Positions 24,846 to 33,482 are shown, counted from the first letter of the stretch. The stretch is 64,000 bases of DNA from CAVPHV01 sp963704825 (GCA_963704825.1 CAVPHV010000006.1:62001-126000), one strand, 5' to 3'. Numbers and translations: made by a program. Notes: generated by a model from the sequence alone, not told the origin.

Positions 24846-25946
24846 TCAGCGGCCGTCGGAGGCGGCTTCATCAGCGGCCGCCGCATTGAGTTGGTCAACG
24901 AGTGCCCGCAGTCGGCCGAGATGGCGACGGTCGAAGTGGAGCCGCACCCTGGGGAGTTCGACGTTGTCGTCGTCGGCCCGTTCGTGGTCCGTTGCCGGAA
25001 TCTTGTCGATGGTGCCCGACACCAGGATGTCGGAAAACTCCTCGTTGAGCTGGGACATGAGCTCTTCGCTCGGCTCGTGTTTGAGGCGAAGGATGAGCTT
25101 GCCGTTGACGTATCGCTGGGAGTGGTAGTTGTCGTAGAAGCTGGTGATCTCCTCCGCGGCCACGTCGACGCTGTTGGTGAAGGTGAAGAGGTTCCTGTCG
25201 TCGGGCAGGATCATGCCGTTCCCGACCAGCGTGTCCACAAACTCGAGCCAGGCCTCCCAATACCCGGTGCCCTCCGCCTCCATGAGGACGATGGGGTGCA
25301 TGTCGGACTTGCCCGTCTGGATGAGCGTCAGGAGCTCGAACGTTTCATCCTGGGTGCCGAACCCACCCGGGAACAGTACGAAGGCATCAGATTCCTTCAC
25401 GAAGATCAGCTTCCTGGTGAAGAAGTACTTGAAGTTGATCAGCCGGCTCTCGTGGACGTAGGGGTTCGGATCGGCCTCGAAGGGGAGACGGATGTTGACG
25501 CCGAAGCCGTAGTCGGTCCCGGCTCCGAGGTTGCCGGCTTCCATGATTCCGGGGCCCGCTCCGGTCACCACCATCCAGTTGTGCACGTCGGTCATGCGCC
25601 GGGCGAACTCGGCGGCGAGCCGGTAGTTCGGCGCATCTGGTGGGGTGCGAGCCGATCCGTACATCGTCACCTTCGGGATATGCCGGTATCGCGAGAACAC
25701 CAGGAACGAGTAGCGCAGTTCCTTCAGGGCACTGTTGACGAGCTTGAGGTCGGCGCGGTCGGTGTCGTCGCGTAGCAGCTTGAGGCCTGATACGAGCATT
25801 TCGCCCACGAGAGCCTCATCGTGGGGGTTGCCCTCCTGGCCTTCGACGGCATCGTGGATCAGCGCTTCGAGGCGCGCATCGAGGTCGGGGTTGCCGAGTT
25901 GGTACTTGCGCATGAGGACCGGACCATACCTCGGTGGTAGCGTCAT
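24846..25946 (-). CDS. LOG-family (TIGR00730) Rossmann-fold protein
   Basis: The 366-residue protein contains the family's hallmark PGGFGTQDETFELLTLIQTGK, with the YGSARTPPDAPNYRLAAEFARRM and VVTGAGPGIMEAGNLGA strands. Founding members are cytokinin-riboside phosphoribohydrolases, which cleave ribose 5-phosphate from AMP-type substrates. This version is longer, having an extra C-terminal region of about 80 residues. An alternative ATG at 25913 (MRKYQLGN) matches family N-termini; neither start has a good ribosome binding site. Divergent from the HAD gene with 32 nt between. Confidence 0.83.
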   Translation of the reverse strand: MTLPPRYGPVLMRKYQLGNPDLDARLEALIHDAVEGQEGNPHDEALVGEMLVSGLKLLRDDTDRADLKLVNSALKELRYSFLVFSRYRHIPKVTMYGSARTPPDAPNYRLAAEFARRMTDVHNWMVVTGAGPGIMEAGNLGAGTDYGFGVNIRLPFEADPNPYVHESRLINFKYFFTRKLIFVKESDAFVLFPGGFGTQDETFELLTLIQTGKSDMHPIVLMEAEGTGYWEAWLEFVDTLVGNGMILPDDRNLFTFTNSVDVAAEEITSFYDNYHSQRYVNGKLILRLKHEPSEELMSQLNEEFSDILVSGTIDKIPATDHERADDDNVELPRVRLHFDRRHLGRLRALVDQLNAAAADEAASDGR

Positions 25947-25978
25947 CGAGACGCCAGTCGGGCTACCGTTGACGAGTG

Positions 25979-26635
25979 ATGCGCCACGTGATCTGGGATT
26001 GGAACGGGACGCTGTGTGACGACCTCCACATTGTGGTCGATGCGGTTAGCGCGTCGATGGCCCTTTTTGGAGCCAACCCGATCACACCGGAAATCTACCG
26101 CGACCACTACACCCGACCCGTTCACCTCTTCTACGACGAGATGCTCGGCCGCGATGTCACTCCCGACGAGTGGGCCCGCATCGACGCGACCTTTCACGAC
26201 GTCTACCGCAACTCGAAGGACAAAGCGTCGCTCACCGCCGATGCCCGAGCTGCACTCGATCATGCCGGTGGCGCCGGGTGCACCCAATCGATACTGTCGA
26301 TGTGGTGGCACGACGAGTTGGTCCCCACCGTGGAGGCCATGGGGATCGCCGAGAAGATGGTTCTCGTTGACGGCAATCGCGCCGGGGGAGGGGAGACCAA
26401 GACCGGCCATCTGGAGCGTCATCTCCAGGCGCTCGAAGGAAACCTCGGTCATCTCGATCCCGGTCGGGTGCTGGTTGTCGGCGATTCGCTCGACGATGCC
26501 CGTGCTGCCCGCGAGGTCGGAGTGCCATGTGTGCTCTATGACGGAGGCTCGCACCATCGCGAGGAACTCGAGGCGGCCGGAGTCCCGGTGGCCGACACGC
26601 TCGTCCAGGCGCTCCAACTCGGCGGTGTGGGATGA
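25979..26635 (+). CDS. HAD-superfamily hydrolase
   Basis: The 218-residue protein has DWNGT in place of the usual DxDGT, GDSLDDARAARE as the aspartate-containing motif IV and a conserved lysine (TKTGHLER). The fold suggests a phosphoglycolate-phosphatase-like enzyme. The second aspartate of motif I is replaced by asparagine (D-W-N-G-T), a variant seen in several phosphatase subgroups. Starting at ATG 25979, preceded by GTG at 25976 and TACCGT at 25964-25969. The next gene overlaps by ATGA. Confidence 0.82.
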   Translation: MRHVIWDWNGTLCDDLHIVVDAVSASMALFGANPITPEIYRDHYTRPVHLFYDEMLGRDVTPDEWARIDATFHDVYRNSKDKASLTADARAALDHAGGAGCTQSILSMWWHDELVPTVEAMGIAEKMVLVDGNRAGGGETKTGHLERHLQALEGNLGHLDPGRVLVVGDSLDDARAAREVGVPCVLYDGGSHHREELEAAGVPVADTLVQALQLGGVG

Positions 26636-27558
26636 AGCACCGCGGCTATCGGGGCCCCGAGGACGTTGGCCGTTTGCAGCGCTTCAATGCCGAGGCGATT
26701 GCGGCGCGAGGGATGGCCGGCCATCTCCACATCGGCGATATCCCCCATCGGCTCTTCAACGGCCTCCGTTTCGACGGAGTTGCCGATCATTTGCACATCT
26801 GGGAGGACGCCGACGGAGACATCGCCGCCTGGGGTGCGGTCTATCCCCGGATGGCTGCCTTCGACCTCCAGGTCGCTCCCGAATTGCGGGACGCCGAGCC
26901 CGAGGCGGAACTGGCGTTACTGGCGTTTCTCGAGGCGGAGACGCGGCAACGGGCCGTAGGGTCGACGACCAAAATCGAAACCGAGGGATTTGCCGATGAC
27001 GCGGCTCGGATTGCGAGTCTCGAGGCCTTGGGGTGGCAACGGGGCACCGAACCCTACACGCTGACGCGACGCTCGCTCGATGTCCTGCCCCCGGTTGAGC
27101 TGCCCGCGGGGTTCTTGGTTCGAGCTGTGACCGGCACCGAAGATGTCGGTCGTCTCGTGGAGGTCCATTCGGCGTCGTTCGGGTCGCAGTGGACCGAAAC
27201 GCTGTACCGGAATGTCATGGAGAGCCCCGGCTATTCCCCGGAGCGTGAACTGGTGGTGGTGGCCCCGTCGGGCGAGTTCGCTGCCTTTGCGGTCACGTGG
27301 TTCGACACGCTCAACGGAAGCGGGCTCTTTGAACCAGTGGGTACTCATGAGGACTATCGAAGGATGGGATTGGGGAGGGCAATCCTGGCCGCCGGCATGC
27401 AACGCATGCGCCGCGCCGGGTTGCACACCGCGATGGTGATGTACTCCGACGCAAACGAGAGTTCGGGGCCCCTCTACCGCTCGGTCGGCTTCGAACCGAC
27501 TTGGACGATCCACGACTACAGCAAGCCGATCGATCCCACAGAGTTGCGAGCGTCCTGA
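26632..27558 (+). CDS. Tandem GNAT N-acetyltransferase
   Basis: The 308-residue protein appears to hold two GNAT domains. The C-terminal one is complete, with the acetyl-CoA loop EDYRRMGLGRAILAAGMQRM and YSDANESSGPLYRSVGFEP. The N-terminal half (residues 1-150) is a weaker copy: LQVAPELRDAEPEAELALLAFLEAE replaces the canonical Q/R-x2-G-x-G/A loop. It may bind substrate rather than acetylate. The gene overlaps the HAD gene upstream (ATGA) and hpt downstream (TGATG), so the three are one operon. The substrate is unknown. Confidence 0.82.
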   Translation: MKHRGYRGPEDVGRLQRFNAEAIAARGMAGHLHIGDIPHRLFNGLRFDGVADHLHIWEDADGDIAAWGAVYPRMAAFDLQVAPELRDAEPEAELALLAFLEAETRQRAVGSTTKIETEGFADDAARIASLEALGWQRGTEPYTLTRRSLDVLPPVELPAGFLVRAVTGTEDVGRLVEVHSASFGSQWTETLYRNVMESPGYSPERELVVVAPSGEFAAFAVTWFDTLNGSGLFEPVGTHEDYRRMGLGRAILAAGMQRMRRAGLHTAMVMYSDANESSGPLYRSVGFEPTWTIHDYSKPIDPTELRAS

Positions 27559-28088
27559 TGGGCCTCGGGCTTCGTCCGCTCATCCCCGTCGAGCAGATCG
27601 ACAAGCGACTGACTGAATTGGCCGCCCAGATCGACCGTGACTACGCAGACGTTGGCCGGCTGGTGTTGATCGGCGTGCTCAAGGGGTCGTTCATCTTTCT
27701 CGCCGACCTCGCCCGCCGGCTGACGATCCCTCATCGGGTCGAGTTCATTGCGGTATCGAGCTACGGCGCCCGCGAGAGCGACGTGGCCGAGTCGGTGCGG
27801 ATGCTGATGGATGTGCGTCACCCCATCGAGGGCGAGCACGTGCTCCTGATCGAGGACATCGTCGATACCGGTCTCACCATCGCCTATCTGCGGCGGCTGC
27901 TTGGGGCGCGTCGTCCGGCATCGCTGCGGCTGTGCACACTGCTCCACAAACCGGATCGGACCGAAGCTGAGGTCGACATCGACTATCTCGGCTTCACCAT
28001 TCCCGACGTCTGGGTGGTCGGATACGGACTCGACTACGCCGAGCAGTACCGCACCCTGCCGTACATCGGTCAGATCGATCCGCAGTAG
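27558..28088 (+). CDS. hpt: Hypoxanthine phosphoribosyltransferase
   Basis: The 176-residue enzyme carries the PRPP-binding signature VLLIEDIVDTGLT and the N-terminal LIGVLKGSFIFLADLARRL with VSSYGARE. It joins hypoxanthine (and usually guanine) to PRPP in purine salvage. The ATG at 27558 overlaps the stop of the GNAT gene as TGATG. The length fits the family. In many actinobacteria hpt lies with tilS and ftsH, but here it follows a HAD and a GNAT gene. Confidence 0.92.
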   Translation: MGLGLRPLIPVEQIDKRLTELAAQIDRDYADVGRLVLIGVLKGSFIFLADLARRLTIPHRVEFIAVSSYGARESDVAESVRMLMDVRHPIEGEHVLLIEDIVDTGLTIAYLRRLLGARRPASLRLCTLLHKPDRTEAEVDIDYLGFTIPDVWVVGYGLDYAEQYRTLPYIGQIDPQ

Positions 28089-28156
28089 GGCGCCACCCTT
28101 GGGCCGCGCCGCTCTCCATCCGCTAGCGAACTCAATGAAGGCACCAATACATCCAC

Positions 28157-28387
28157 TTGATCGATCAGACCAGGGGCACGTTCCCGGCGCTCGAGGGTGG
28201 CTTGACGCTGCCGCTGGTTGGCCAGCACTACTTCACCTTCGTCGACAAGGCCCTCTCCAGCATGACGACCGGCTACGTCGACGAGGACGAAGCCCGACTC
28301 GAGCACGCCAAGTGGGTCGATGAACTCGAACGCGAGGCGGAAGCCACGCCCCTCGGCAAGGAAGAGGAGCCGGCGGCCACCTCATGA
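28157..28387 (+). CDS. Small hypothetical protein
   Basis: A 76-residue open frame with a TTG start, LIDQTRGTFPALEGGLTLPL, a GQHYFTFVDKALS stretch and an acidic helical tail (DEDEARLEHAKWVDELEREAEA). The codon use resembles the neighbours and the frame is closed by a stop at 28140 just upstream. It is 68 nt after hpt in the same direction. I do not recognise it. Whether it is translated is uncertain, since the start has no clear ribosome binding site. Confidence 0.4.
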   Translation: MIDQTRGTFPALEGGLTLPLVGQHYFTFVDKALSSMTTGYVDEDEARLEHAKWVDELEREAEATPLGKEEEPAATS

Positions 28388-28402
28388 TCCCAACAGGACT
28401 CA

Positions 28403-28425
28403 GATCCCGGATTACCGCCGGGATC
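28403..28425. terminator. Hairpin between the small ORF and the rhodanese gene
   Basis: GATCCCGG at 28403-28410 and CCGGGATC at 28418-28425 form an 8-bp perfect stem with a 7-nt loop. It is followed by ACTTACC, not by a run of T, so it may be a weak terminator or an operator of the next gene. Confidence 0.45.
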
Positions 28426-28433
28426 ACTTACCG

Positions 28434-28439
28434 TAGGAT
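28434..28439 (+). promoter_or_regulatory. -10 element of the rhodanese lipoprotein gene
   Basis: TAGGAT ends 9 nt before the ATG at 28449; a leaderless or very short leader transcript is predicted. Confidence 0.45.
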
Positions 28440-28448
28440 GGGAAGCTG

Positions 28449-29426
28449 ATGACCATGTCTCGTCGCAATATCGTGATCGGGCTGGTGCTCGTTCTCGCCC
28501 TTGTTGCTGCCGCGTGCGGCGACGATGACGGCACGGATGTCACCACGACCTATGCCCCCTTGGGCACGACGACCACGACCGAGGCTACGACTACGACCGC
28601 AGCTCCGGATACGACCGAGGCGCCGACGACCACTGAGGCGACCACCCCGACGGTGGCGACCTTCGATCTGACCGCCGCGGTCTATGAGTATACGAGCACG
28701 ATTCCTGAGGGATACATGGCTGTGAGCGATACGACTGCGTTCAAGGACGCCGTCGCGGCGGGCAATGCCGTGTTGATCGACGTGCGCGAGACCAGCGAGT
28801 ACGAAGAGGGTCACATGGAGGGTGCGGTCAACATCCCGTTGCGGACGTTGGGCGAGAACCTCGACAAGATCCCGGCCGATTCTCAGGTTTTTGTGTACTG
28901 CAAGTCCGGATGGCGGGCAGGCATTGCGACTTCATCGCTGCGGATGCTCGGCTACGACAACGTGCTGGCGTACCCACCGGGCTGGAATCGCTGGACCGCG
29001 GCCGGCGAACCCGTGTCGACCGAAGCCGCGGCTGGGGAGACCTATGAGGTGCCCGAAATCGCTCCCGAGCTTTACACGGCCGTCAACGACTTCCTGACCA
29101 CGATTCCGGGGGGATGGCTGTCTGCCGGAAATACCGAGAAGGTCGCCGCCGCAATCGACGGCGGTTCGGCCGTGCTCGACGTCCGGACCCCGCCGGAGTA
29201 CGAGGAGGGATTCATCCCGACCGCCGTCAACACTCCGTTGCGCGAGATTCCGACGTTCGTTGACGTCATTCCGACGGACACGCAGGTGATTGAATACGGC
29301 AAGTCCGGCTGGCGCGCCGCGTTGGCCGTGCCGATCTACCACGTACTCGGCCTTGACAATGTCCTGGGCTTCCCAGGCAGCTACGTGGCGTGGACCGACG
29401 CCGGAGAACCCATCGAGAAACCGTGA
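28449..29426 (+). CDS. Secreted lipoprotein with two rhodanese-like domains
   Basis: The 325-residue protein begins with a lipoprotein signal ending in VAAAC (ATG at 28449; a second ATG at 28455 is possible). A long Thr/Ala/Glu-rich linker (residues 30-75) leads to two rhodanese domains. The first keeps the catalytic cysteine C151 in VYCKSGWRAG. The second has glycine G284 at that place (IEYGKSGWRAA), so it cannot carry persulfide. Each domain is followed by GYDNVL or GLDNVLGFPG. The protein probably works on the outer face of the membrane in sulfur transfer or redox sensing. No partner is adjacent. Confidence 0.85.
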   Translation: MTMSRRNIVIGLVLVLALVAAACGDDDGTDVTTTYAPLGTTTTTEATTTTAAPDTTEAPTTTEATTPTVATFDLTAAVYEYTSTIPEGYMAVSDTTAFKDAVAAGNAVLIDVRETSEYEEGHMEGAVNIPLRTLGENLDKIPADSQVFVYCKSGWRAGIATSSLRMLGYDNVLAYPPGWNRWTAAGEPVSTEAAAGETYEVPEIAPELYTAVNDFLTTIPGGWLSAGNTEKVAAAIDGGSAVLDVRTPPEYEEGFIPTAVNTPLREIPTFVDVIPTDTQVIEYGKSGWRAALAVPIYHVLGLDNVLGFPGSYVAWTDAGEPIEKP

Positions 29427-29450
29427 GTTCGCGTCGGTCGAGACGCAAGA

Positions 29451-29477
29451 GTGGGGGCCGGATCGCCGGCCCCCCAC
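29451..29477 (+). terminator. Strong GC-rich hairpin terminator
   Basis: GTGGGGGCCGG pairs with CCGGCCCCCCAC across the 4-nt loop ATCG, with one bulged C. TATTT follows the stem. It lies 25 nt after the stop of the rhodanese gene and very likely ends its transcript. Confidence 0.75.
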
Positions 29478-29736
29478 TATTTGCGGGCTGAGGCAGCACG
29501 CTTCGCTATGCCCTGGCTCGCCCGGAGGGAAGGGGAGGTAGGCGCCGTCGCAGCCGTGGAGGGTTGCCTCTTTTGCACCCCGCGCCATCCGGCTTTCAGC
29601 CTTGGGCGGCCGATTTGGACGCCAGTTGCCAAACGCCGCGGCAGGGGGAAGCAAGCCCCGCAGTGCACGGTCTCGGAGCCCCGGCCCGGAGGGCGAGGCG
29701 GCTCGACCGGTTCCGGCCCGGCTACGCTCCCTTCCC
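29478..29736. other. Leader region of yajQ
   Basis: From the terminator to yajQ (260 nt; 310 nt from the rhodanese stop) there is no convincing gene. An open plus-strand frame here contains a CLFCTPRHPAF stretch but has poor start signals and no recognised family. A TACGCT -10 element lies at 29723-29728, 8 nt before the ATG. Confidence 0.5.
29723..29728 (+). promoter_or_regulatory. -10 element of yajQ
   Basis: TACGCT ends 8 nt before the ATG at 29737, so a leaderless transcript is expected. Confidence 0.5.
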
Positions 29737-30222
29737 ATGCCATCTTTCGATATCGTTTCTCAAGTTGATATGCAAGAAGTACGCAACGCCGTCGACCAGG
29801 CGTCGCGCGAGATCGTCAATCGGTTCGACTTCAAGGGCACGGACACGTCCGTAGCCTTGAGCGACGACGGAATCACCATCGAGTCATCCGCCGAAGGACG
29901 GCTCGATGCGGCCGTCGACGTCTTGAAGGGACGGCTCGTCAAACGCAAGGTCTCGCTCAAATCGATCGGTGGCGGAGATCCGAACCCGGCCGCAGGGGGC
30001 CGAGTCAAGGCCGTGTTCACACTGAATCAGGGCATCCCGCAGGACGCAGGGCGAGAGCTCTCGAAGACCATCCGCGACAGCAAGATAAAGGTCCAGGTCC
30101 AGATCCAAGGGGACCAGCTACGGGTGCAAGGCAAGAAGCGTGACGACCTCCAGCAGGTGATAGCGCTGATGCGAGAGCTGGACTATCGACTGCCGCTCCA
30201 GTACGTCAACTTCCGTGACTGA
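29737..30222 (+). CDS. yajQ: YajQ-family cyclic-di-GMP/nucleotide-binding protein
   Basis: The 161-residue protein is a full YajQ: it opens PSFDIVSQVDMQEVRNAVDQ, continues REIVNRFDFKGT and ends ALMRELDYRLPLQYVNFRD, as the family does. In some proteobacteria such proteins bind cyclic di-GMP and act as transcription co-regulators; in others the role is unknown. The start at 29737 was chosen because it begins at the family N-terminus and follows a -10 element at the usual spacing. Confidence 0.92.
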   Translation: MPSFDIVSQVDMQEVRNAVDQASREIVNRFDFKGTDTSVALSDDGITIESSAEGRLDAAVDVLKGRLVKRKVSLKSIGGGDPNPAAGGRVKAVFTLNQGIPQDAGRELSKTIRDSKIKVQVQIQGDQLRVQGKKRDDLQQVIALMRELDYRLPLQYVNFRD

Positions 30223-30246
30223 CGTCCTCGGCCGGTCGGCGAACGC

Positions 30247-31236
30247 CTACTCGTAGGCAGGTCCCTCGGGTCCCCGCCTCGCCACCGCGGCCCACACCGT
30301 CTCGTAGTGGTCTCGATCGAATGGGTCGATGTGGGGGAGCACAAACTCTTCCCACGCGTTGCGCAGCGGATCGGTGGCGTCGGTGTGGATCAGAAGCCCT
30401 GCGGGTAGTCGATCGAGCACGGTGCGCAGGCTCATCGGGGTCTCGACCCTGGTTCTCGCGTCGACTGAGGTGAACGATGCGTTCACCTCGACGGCCAGCT
30501 TGGCAACGAGCTCTCGGAACTCGGAGCCCAGCGTGGGATGGCGGCGCTCCAGCATGCTTTCGAGCTGCTCCTCGTCGGGGAAGTCCTTCTCCCAGATGAT
30601 CCAGCGGTCGGCAAACGCCTTGTTGAGCGTTTGAGTGCCGGCGTAGTCGCGCAGATCGGTCGGGTTGAGGGTGCCAAAGACGCGGACGTCGTCGCGCAGC
30701 CGCACCATTTCGCCGGTCGGCAATTCGAGCGCGCGGTGACGGTCGAGAAGACCGTGAAGAGCAAACAGAGTCTCGGCTCCTGCAGCGTTCAACTCGGACA
30801 GGTTGATCAGGGCGGGGCCGCGCAAGGCCCGGGTGATGTCGCCGTCCTCCCAGCGCGACTCGGTGCCTCCCTTGCCGTCGCCGTGCAGCTTGACAGACCC
30901 GATCAGGGTGATGTCACGCACCTCGCCGGTGAGTGGAATCCGGTAGTAGGGGAGTCGCAGTATTGCGGCGAACTGCTCGAGGTCGTGGTCCTTGCCGGTG
31001 CCCATGTGGCCTCGCAACGCAAGGTGGAGTGGAGTGTCGGTGAAGTAGCTGCGGCGCACCACCTCGAGTTGGGCCAGCCGGTACAGCATCCCGAGATCCA
31101 CGTAGTAGGGATCGAGGTCGGGGATGTGCTCCTCTCGCAATTTGCGATCGGGCAGGTTGGCAGCGACCTTGGCGACTTCGAGATCGATGGGCTTGCCGAC
31201 CCCATGGGGGTCTTCAAAGGTGACAATGTCAGGCAT
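30247..31236 (-). CDS. MoxR/CobS-like AAA ATPase with altered Walker motifs
   Basis: The 329-residue protein is a MoxR- or CobS-like AAA ATPase. Walker A reads GHMGTGKD (76-83), so D83 stands where Ser/Thr normally binds the magnesium. Walker B reads INLSEL (144-149), with S147 in place of the usual aspartate before E148. Sensor 1 (VFGTLNPTD) and a downstream ADRW arginine are present. It is encoded just after the VWA protein, whose stop overlaps its start by 8 nt, so the two form a pair as in other MoxR-VWA systems. The altered motifs may reduce ATPase activity. Confidence 0.83.
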   Translation of the reverse strand: MPDIVTFEDPHGVGKPIDLEVAKVAANLPDRKLREEHIPDLDPYYVDLGMLYRLAQLEVVRRSYFTDTPLHLALRGHMGTGKDHDLEQFAAILRLPYYRIPLTGEVRDITLIGSVKLHGDGKGGTESRWEDGDITRALRGPALINLSELNAAGAETLFALHGLLDRHRALELPTGEMVRLRDDVRVFGTLNPTDLRDYAGTQTLNKAFADRWIIWEKDFPDEEQLESMLERRHPTLGSEFRELVAKLAVEVNASFTSVDARTRVETPMSLRTVLDRLPAGLLIHTDATDPLRNAWEEFVLPHIDPFDRDHYETVWAAVARRGPEGPAYE

Positions 31237-33439
31237 TGGTACTCCTGAGGGTTGGAGGATCGTAGAGGACTTGTTCGGAGTTGTGGGCCCACCAGGTGTT
31301 GCCGCCCATCACCGCGATGGTCTTGTAGAGGGTGGAGCGGACGCCATCGACCATGGCCGCGGCAAGTTCCTCGGGCATCTCGACCACCTGGTTGCGGGAG
31401 TAGGCGGCCTGGACCGTTTGGTCTCCGATGCCGATGCCGAGCACGATCGCCCCCGATTGCTCGACGGCTTCGACCGAGTCGGCCAGAGCCTGCACCGACC
31501 CGCGAGTCATGCCGTCGGCGAGGACGACCAGGATGCGAGTCGAGACGCGACGGGCTCCGAGCCTGCCGGCGGCATAGGCGACGTTGAATTCGTCGACGTT
31601 GGCGGCCTTGTCGAACATCGAGATCGGCGGCGCGGTCTCGGGACGACGCCGGGCCTCGCGGGCGGCCTCCTGAGGGGCGGCCGCCATCCAGAACAGGCCG
31701 GCCATCACGTCCTCTGCGACCCGCCACCGGGTGTCGAACGGCTTGACCAGATAGTGGTTGACGGTACGCGTGAGCCGTTCTGCGGCGCCACCCTGGCTGC
31801 GGCGGAGGGCTCCGGTGGCTCGATGGCGCCGCTCGGAGAAGGTCTCTTCGGAGTCGTCTCCGGCTGCGGCGAATGACCGGTTGAAGAGGGCGACCTCGAA
31901 CTCGATCTGAAGTTCGTCACACAACCGGGCCAAGGTCCACGCCCCCAGCGTGGCAGCGGCCAGCGCCCACGGCGCCTTGCGGCCGGAGCGCAACGGCCGG
32001 GGCTGCAGCATGCTGGCCGATCCATCCACCAGAAGGCTGAGCCCGTAGGAGCGGCGGGTGGGGAGGTCGCGGCGTTCGAACATCCGCTCGAACAGTCCCG
32101 CACCGAGCAGCAGAGCGGAGTAGGGGGACAGATCTCCGGCGTCGTAGCCGGAGCGCAGGCCGCGGCGCTGATTGGCGAGGAACAGAGGGTAGAGCTCACC
32201 GGAGACGCGCCGTTGCGCCACGTTCCACTTCCGAGCCGCCTCCTCGATCAGGTCGCGGCCTTGCGGTCCGAAGGCTCTGAATCGGTCGGGGAAGGCCGCA
32301 ACCACCAACTTGCCGGCCTGACCGGTGGGGAGAAACACGGTGGGGGACTCGCTCACTCGCACCAGTTGATCGGTGCCGGGGTCTCCGGCTTGGTCGGCGT
32401 CGCCGTGGCGGCCGTGCTGCGCCGAGACCGTCTGGGCGGCCTGTCTGGTCTGGTCGTAGCTCTCCGCGTCTTGGAGCGGCGGCGTCACGATGCGCACCGC
32501 ATCAACGCTCTCGGCGATGGCGGCTTGATCAGATTCGGTCTTGGCCGTCTGCGTTTGTGGTGAATCGGATTCACCAACTTCGTGGAGAAGTCGATGCAGC
32601 TTGGCGACCTCGAGCAACTCGAGCGCGATTGTGCCGACGTCCCACGGATCGGTGGCGGCGGCGGCCACATCCAGGAAGGGCATCGCGTCATCGAGCGCGG
32701 CGGCGGCGTGAGGAGCCAGTCGTCGCTGCAGCTCATCGCGCTCTGCGTAGTCGCCGACGACGAGAAAGCAGGCGAGGGCGAACTGGCCGATCGGGCGCGC
32801 CTCGCGCATCGCGTCCGGAATGGCCGACCGATAGAGATCGGCGAGCACGGAGCGGGCGCCGCCGTACGCGGCGAAGAACTGCCGTTCCTGACGGGCATCC
32901 TCGAGGGCCATGAAGAGTGTTTCAGCGGGAGGGCCTCCGGCATGTGCGAGGGCATCGAGCAACCGCATCTCGGGCACCGGCATCGTCACGTCGGGTTCGG
33001 GAATCGGCGGCACCATCTCGGGCTCGTCGTCATCGTCGAAGAGCATCAGCGGCGAAGAGAGTGGGGTCGGTTCGGGTGCGGCGGCCGGGGCCGACGGCGC
33101 CGGCAGCCATGACTCGGGGAGCGAACGGAGTTCCTCGAAGTCGGTGGCGATGAGGTGAACCGCCTCGTGGAGGGCCGACGCCAAGGCCACTTCGGTAGGT
33201 GTTACGGGGGCGCTGCGGGCGTAGGCGGCCTGGAAGACGCCCGGGTCGATGATGATCTCGTTGCCGGCGGCGGCCGCCTGTGACCCGAGCCTGACCTGGA
33301 GTTCATCGTTGCCCGCCATTGTCCTCGCAAAGCGGGTCACGGCAGGGGCCACCCGCTGATAGCGGGCGACCACGGCTTCGATCACTCGCTCCTCGGGCGG
33401 GAGCACTTCCTGGAGTACAGATTGGCGGCGGTCACGCAT
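31229..33439 (-). CDS. VWA-domain protein with N-terminal HExxH motif
   Basis: The 736-residue protein partners the AAA ATPase encoded next. Its N-terminal region has HEAVH (91-95), a zinc-peptidase-type motif in an amphipathic helix (ASALHEAVHLIA), preceded by a domain with no other recognised motif. A long Pro/Glu-rich and Gln/Asp-rich linker region spans roughly residues 110-390. The C-terminal VWA domain has a complete MIDAS motif D472-G-S474-A-S476 (LLVDGSASM). Such MoxR-VWA pairs insert metals or remodel proteins. The zincin-like part suggests a peptidase or a metal-binding step. Neighbours give no substrate. Confidence 0.82.
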   Translation of the reverse strand: MRDRRQSVLQEVLPPEERVIEAVVARYQRVAPAVTRFARTMAGNDELQVRLGSQAAAAGNEIIIDPGVFQAAYARSAPVTPTEVALASALHEAVHLIATDFEELRSLPESWLPAPSAPAAAPEPTPLSSPLMLFDDDDEPEMVPPIPEPDVTMPVPEMRLLDALAHAGGPPAETLFMALEDARQERQFFAAYGGARSVLADLYRSAIPDAMREARPIGQFALACFLVVGDYAERDELQRRLAPHAAAALDDAMPFLDVAAAATDPWDVGTIALELLEVAKLHRLLHEVGESDSPQTQTAKTESDQAAIAESVDAVRIVTPPLQDAESYDQTRQAAQTVSAQHGRHGDADQAGDPGTDQLVRVSESPTVFLPTGQAGKLVVAAFPDRFRAFGPQGRDLIEEAARKWNVAQRRVSGELYPLFLANQRRGLRSGYDAGDLSPYSALLLGAGLFERMFERRDLPTRRSYGLSLLVDGSASMLQPRPLRSGRKAPWALAAATLGAWTLARLCDELQIEFEVALFNRSFAAAGDDSEETFSERRHRATGALRRSQGGAAERLTRTVNHYLVKPFDTRWRVAEDVMAGLFWMAAAPQEAAREARRRPETAPPISMFDKAANVDEFNVAYAAGRLGARRVSTRILVVLADGMTRGSVQALADSVEAVEQSGAIVLGIGIGDQTVQAAYSRNQVVEMPEELAAAMVDGVRSTLYKTIAVMGGNTWWAHNSEQVLYDPPTLRSTNA

Positions 33440-33482
33440 AACCGTTCAGTCTCGCACACGTCGGGGCGGGTCGAGACGGTCG

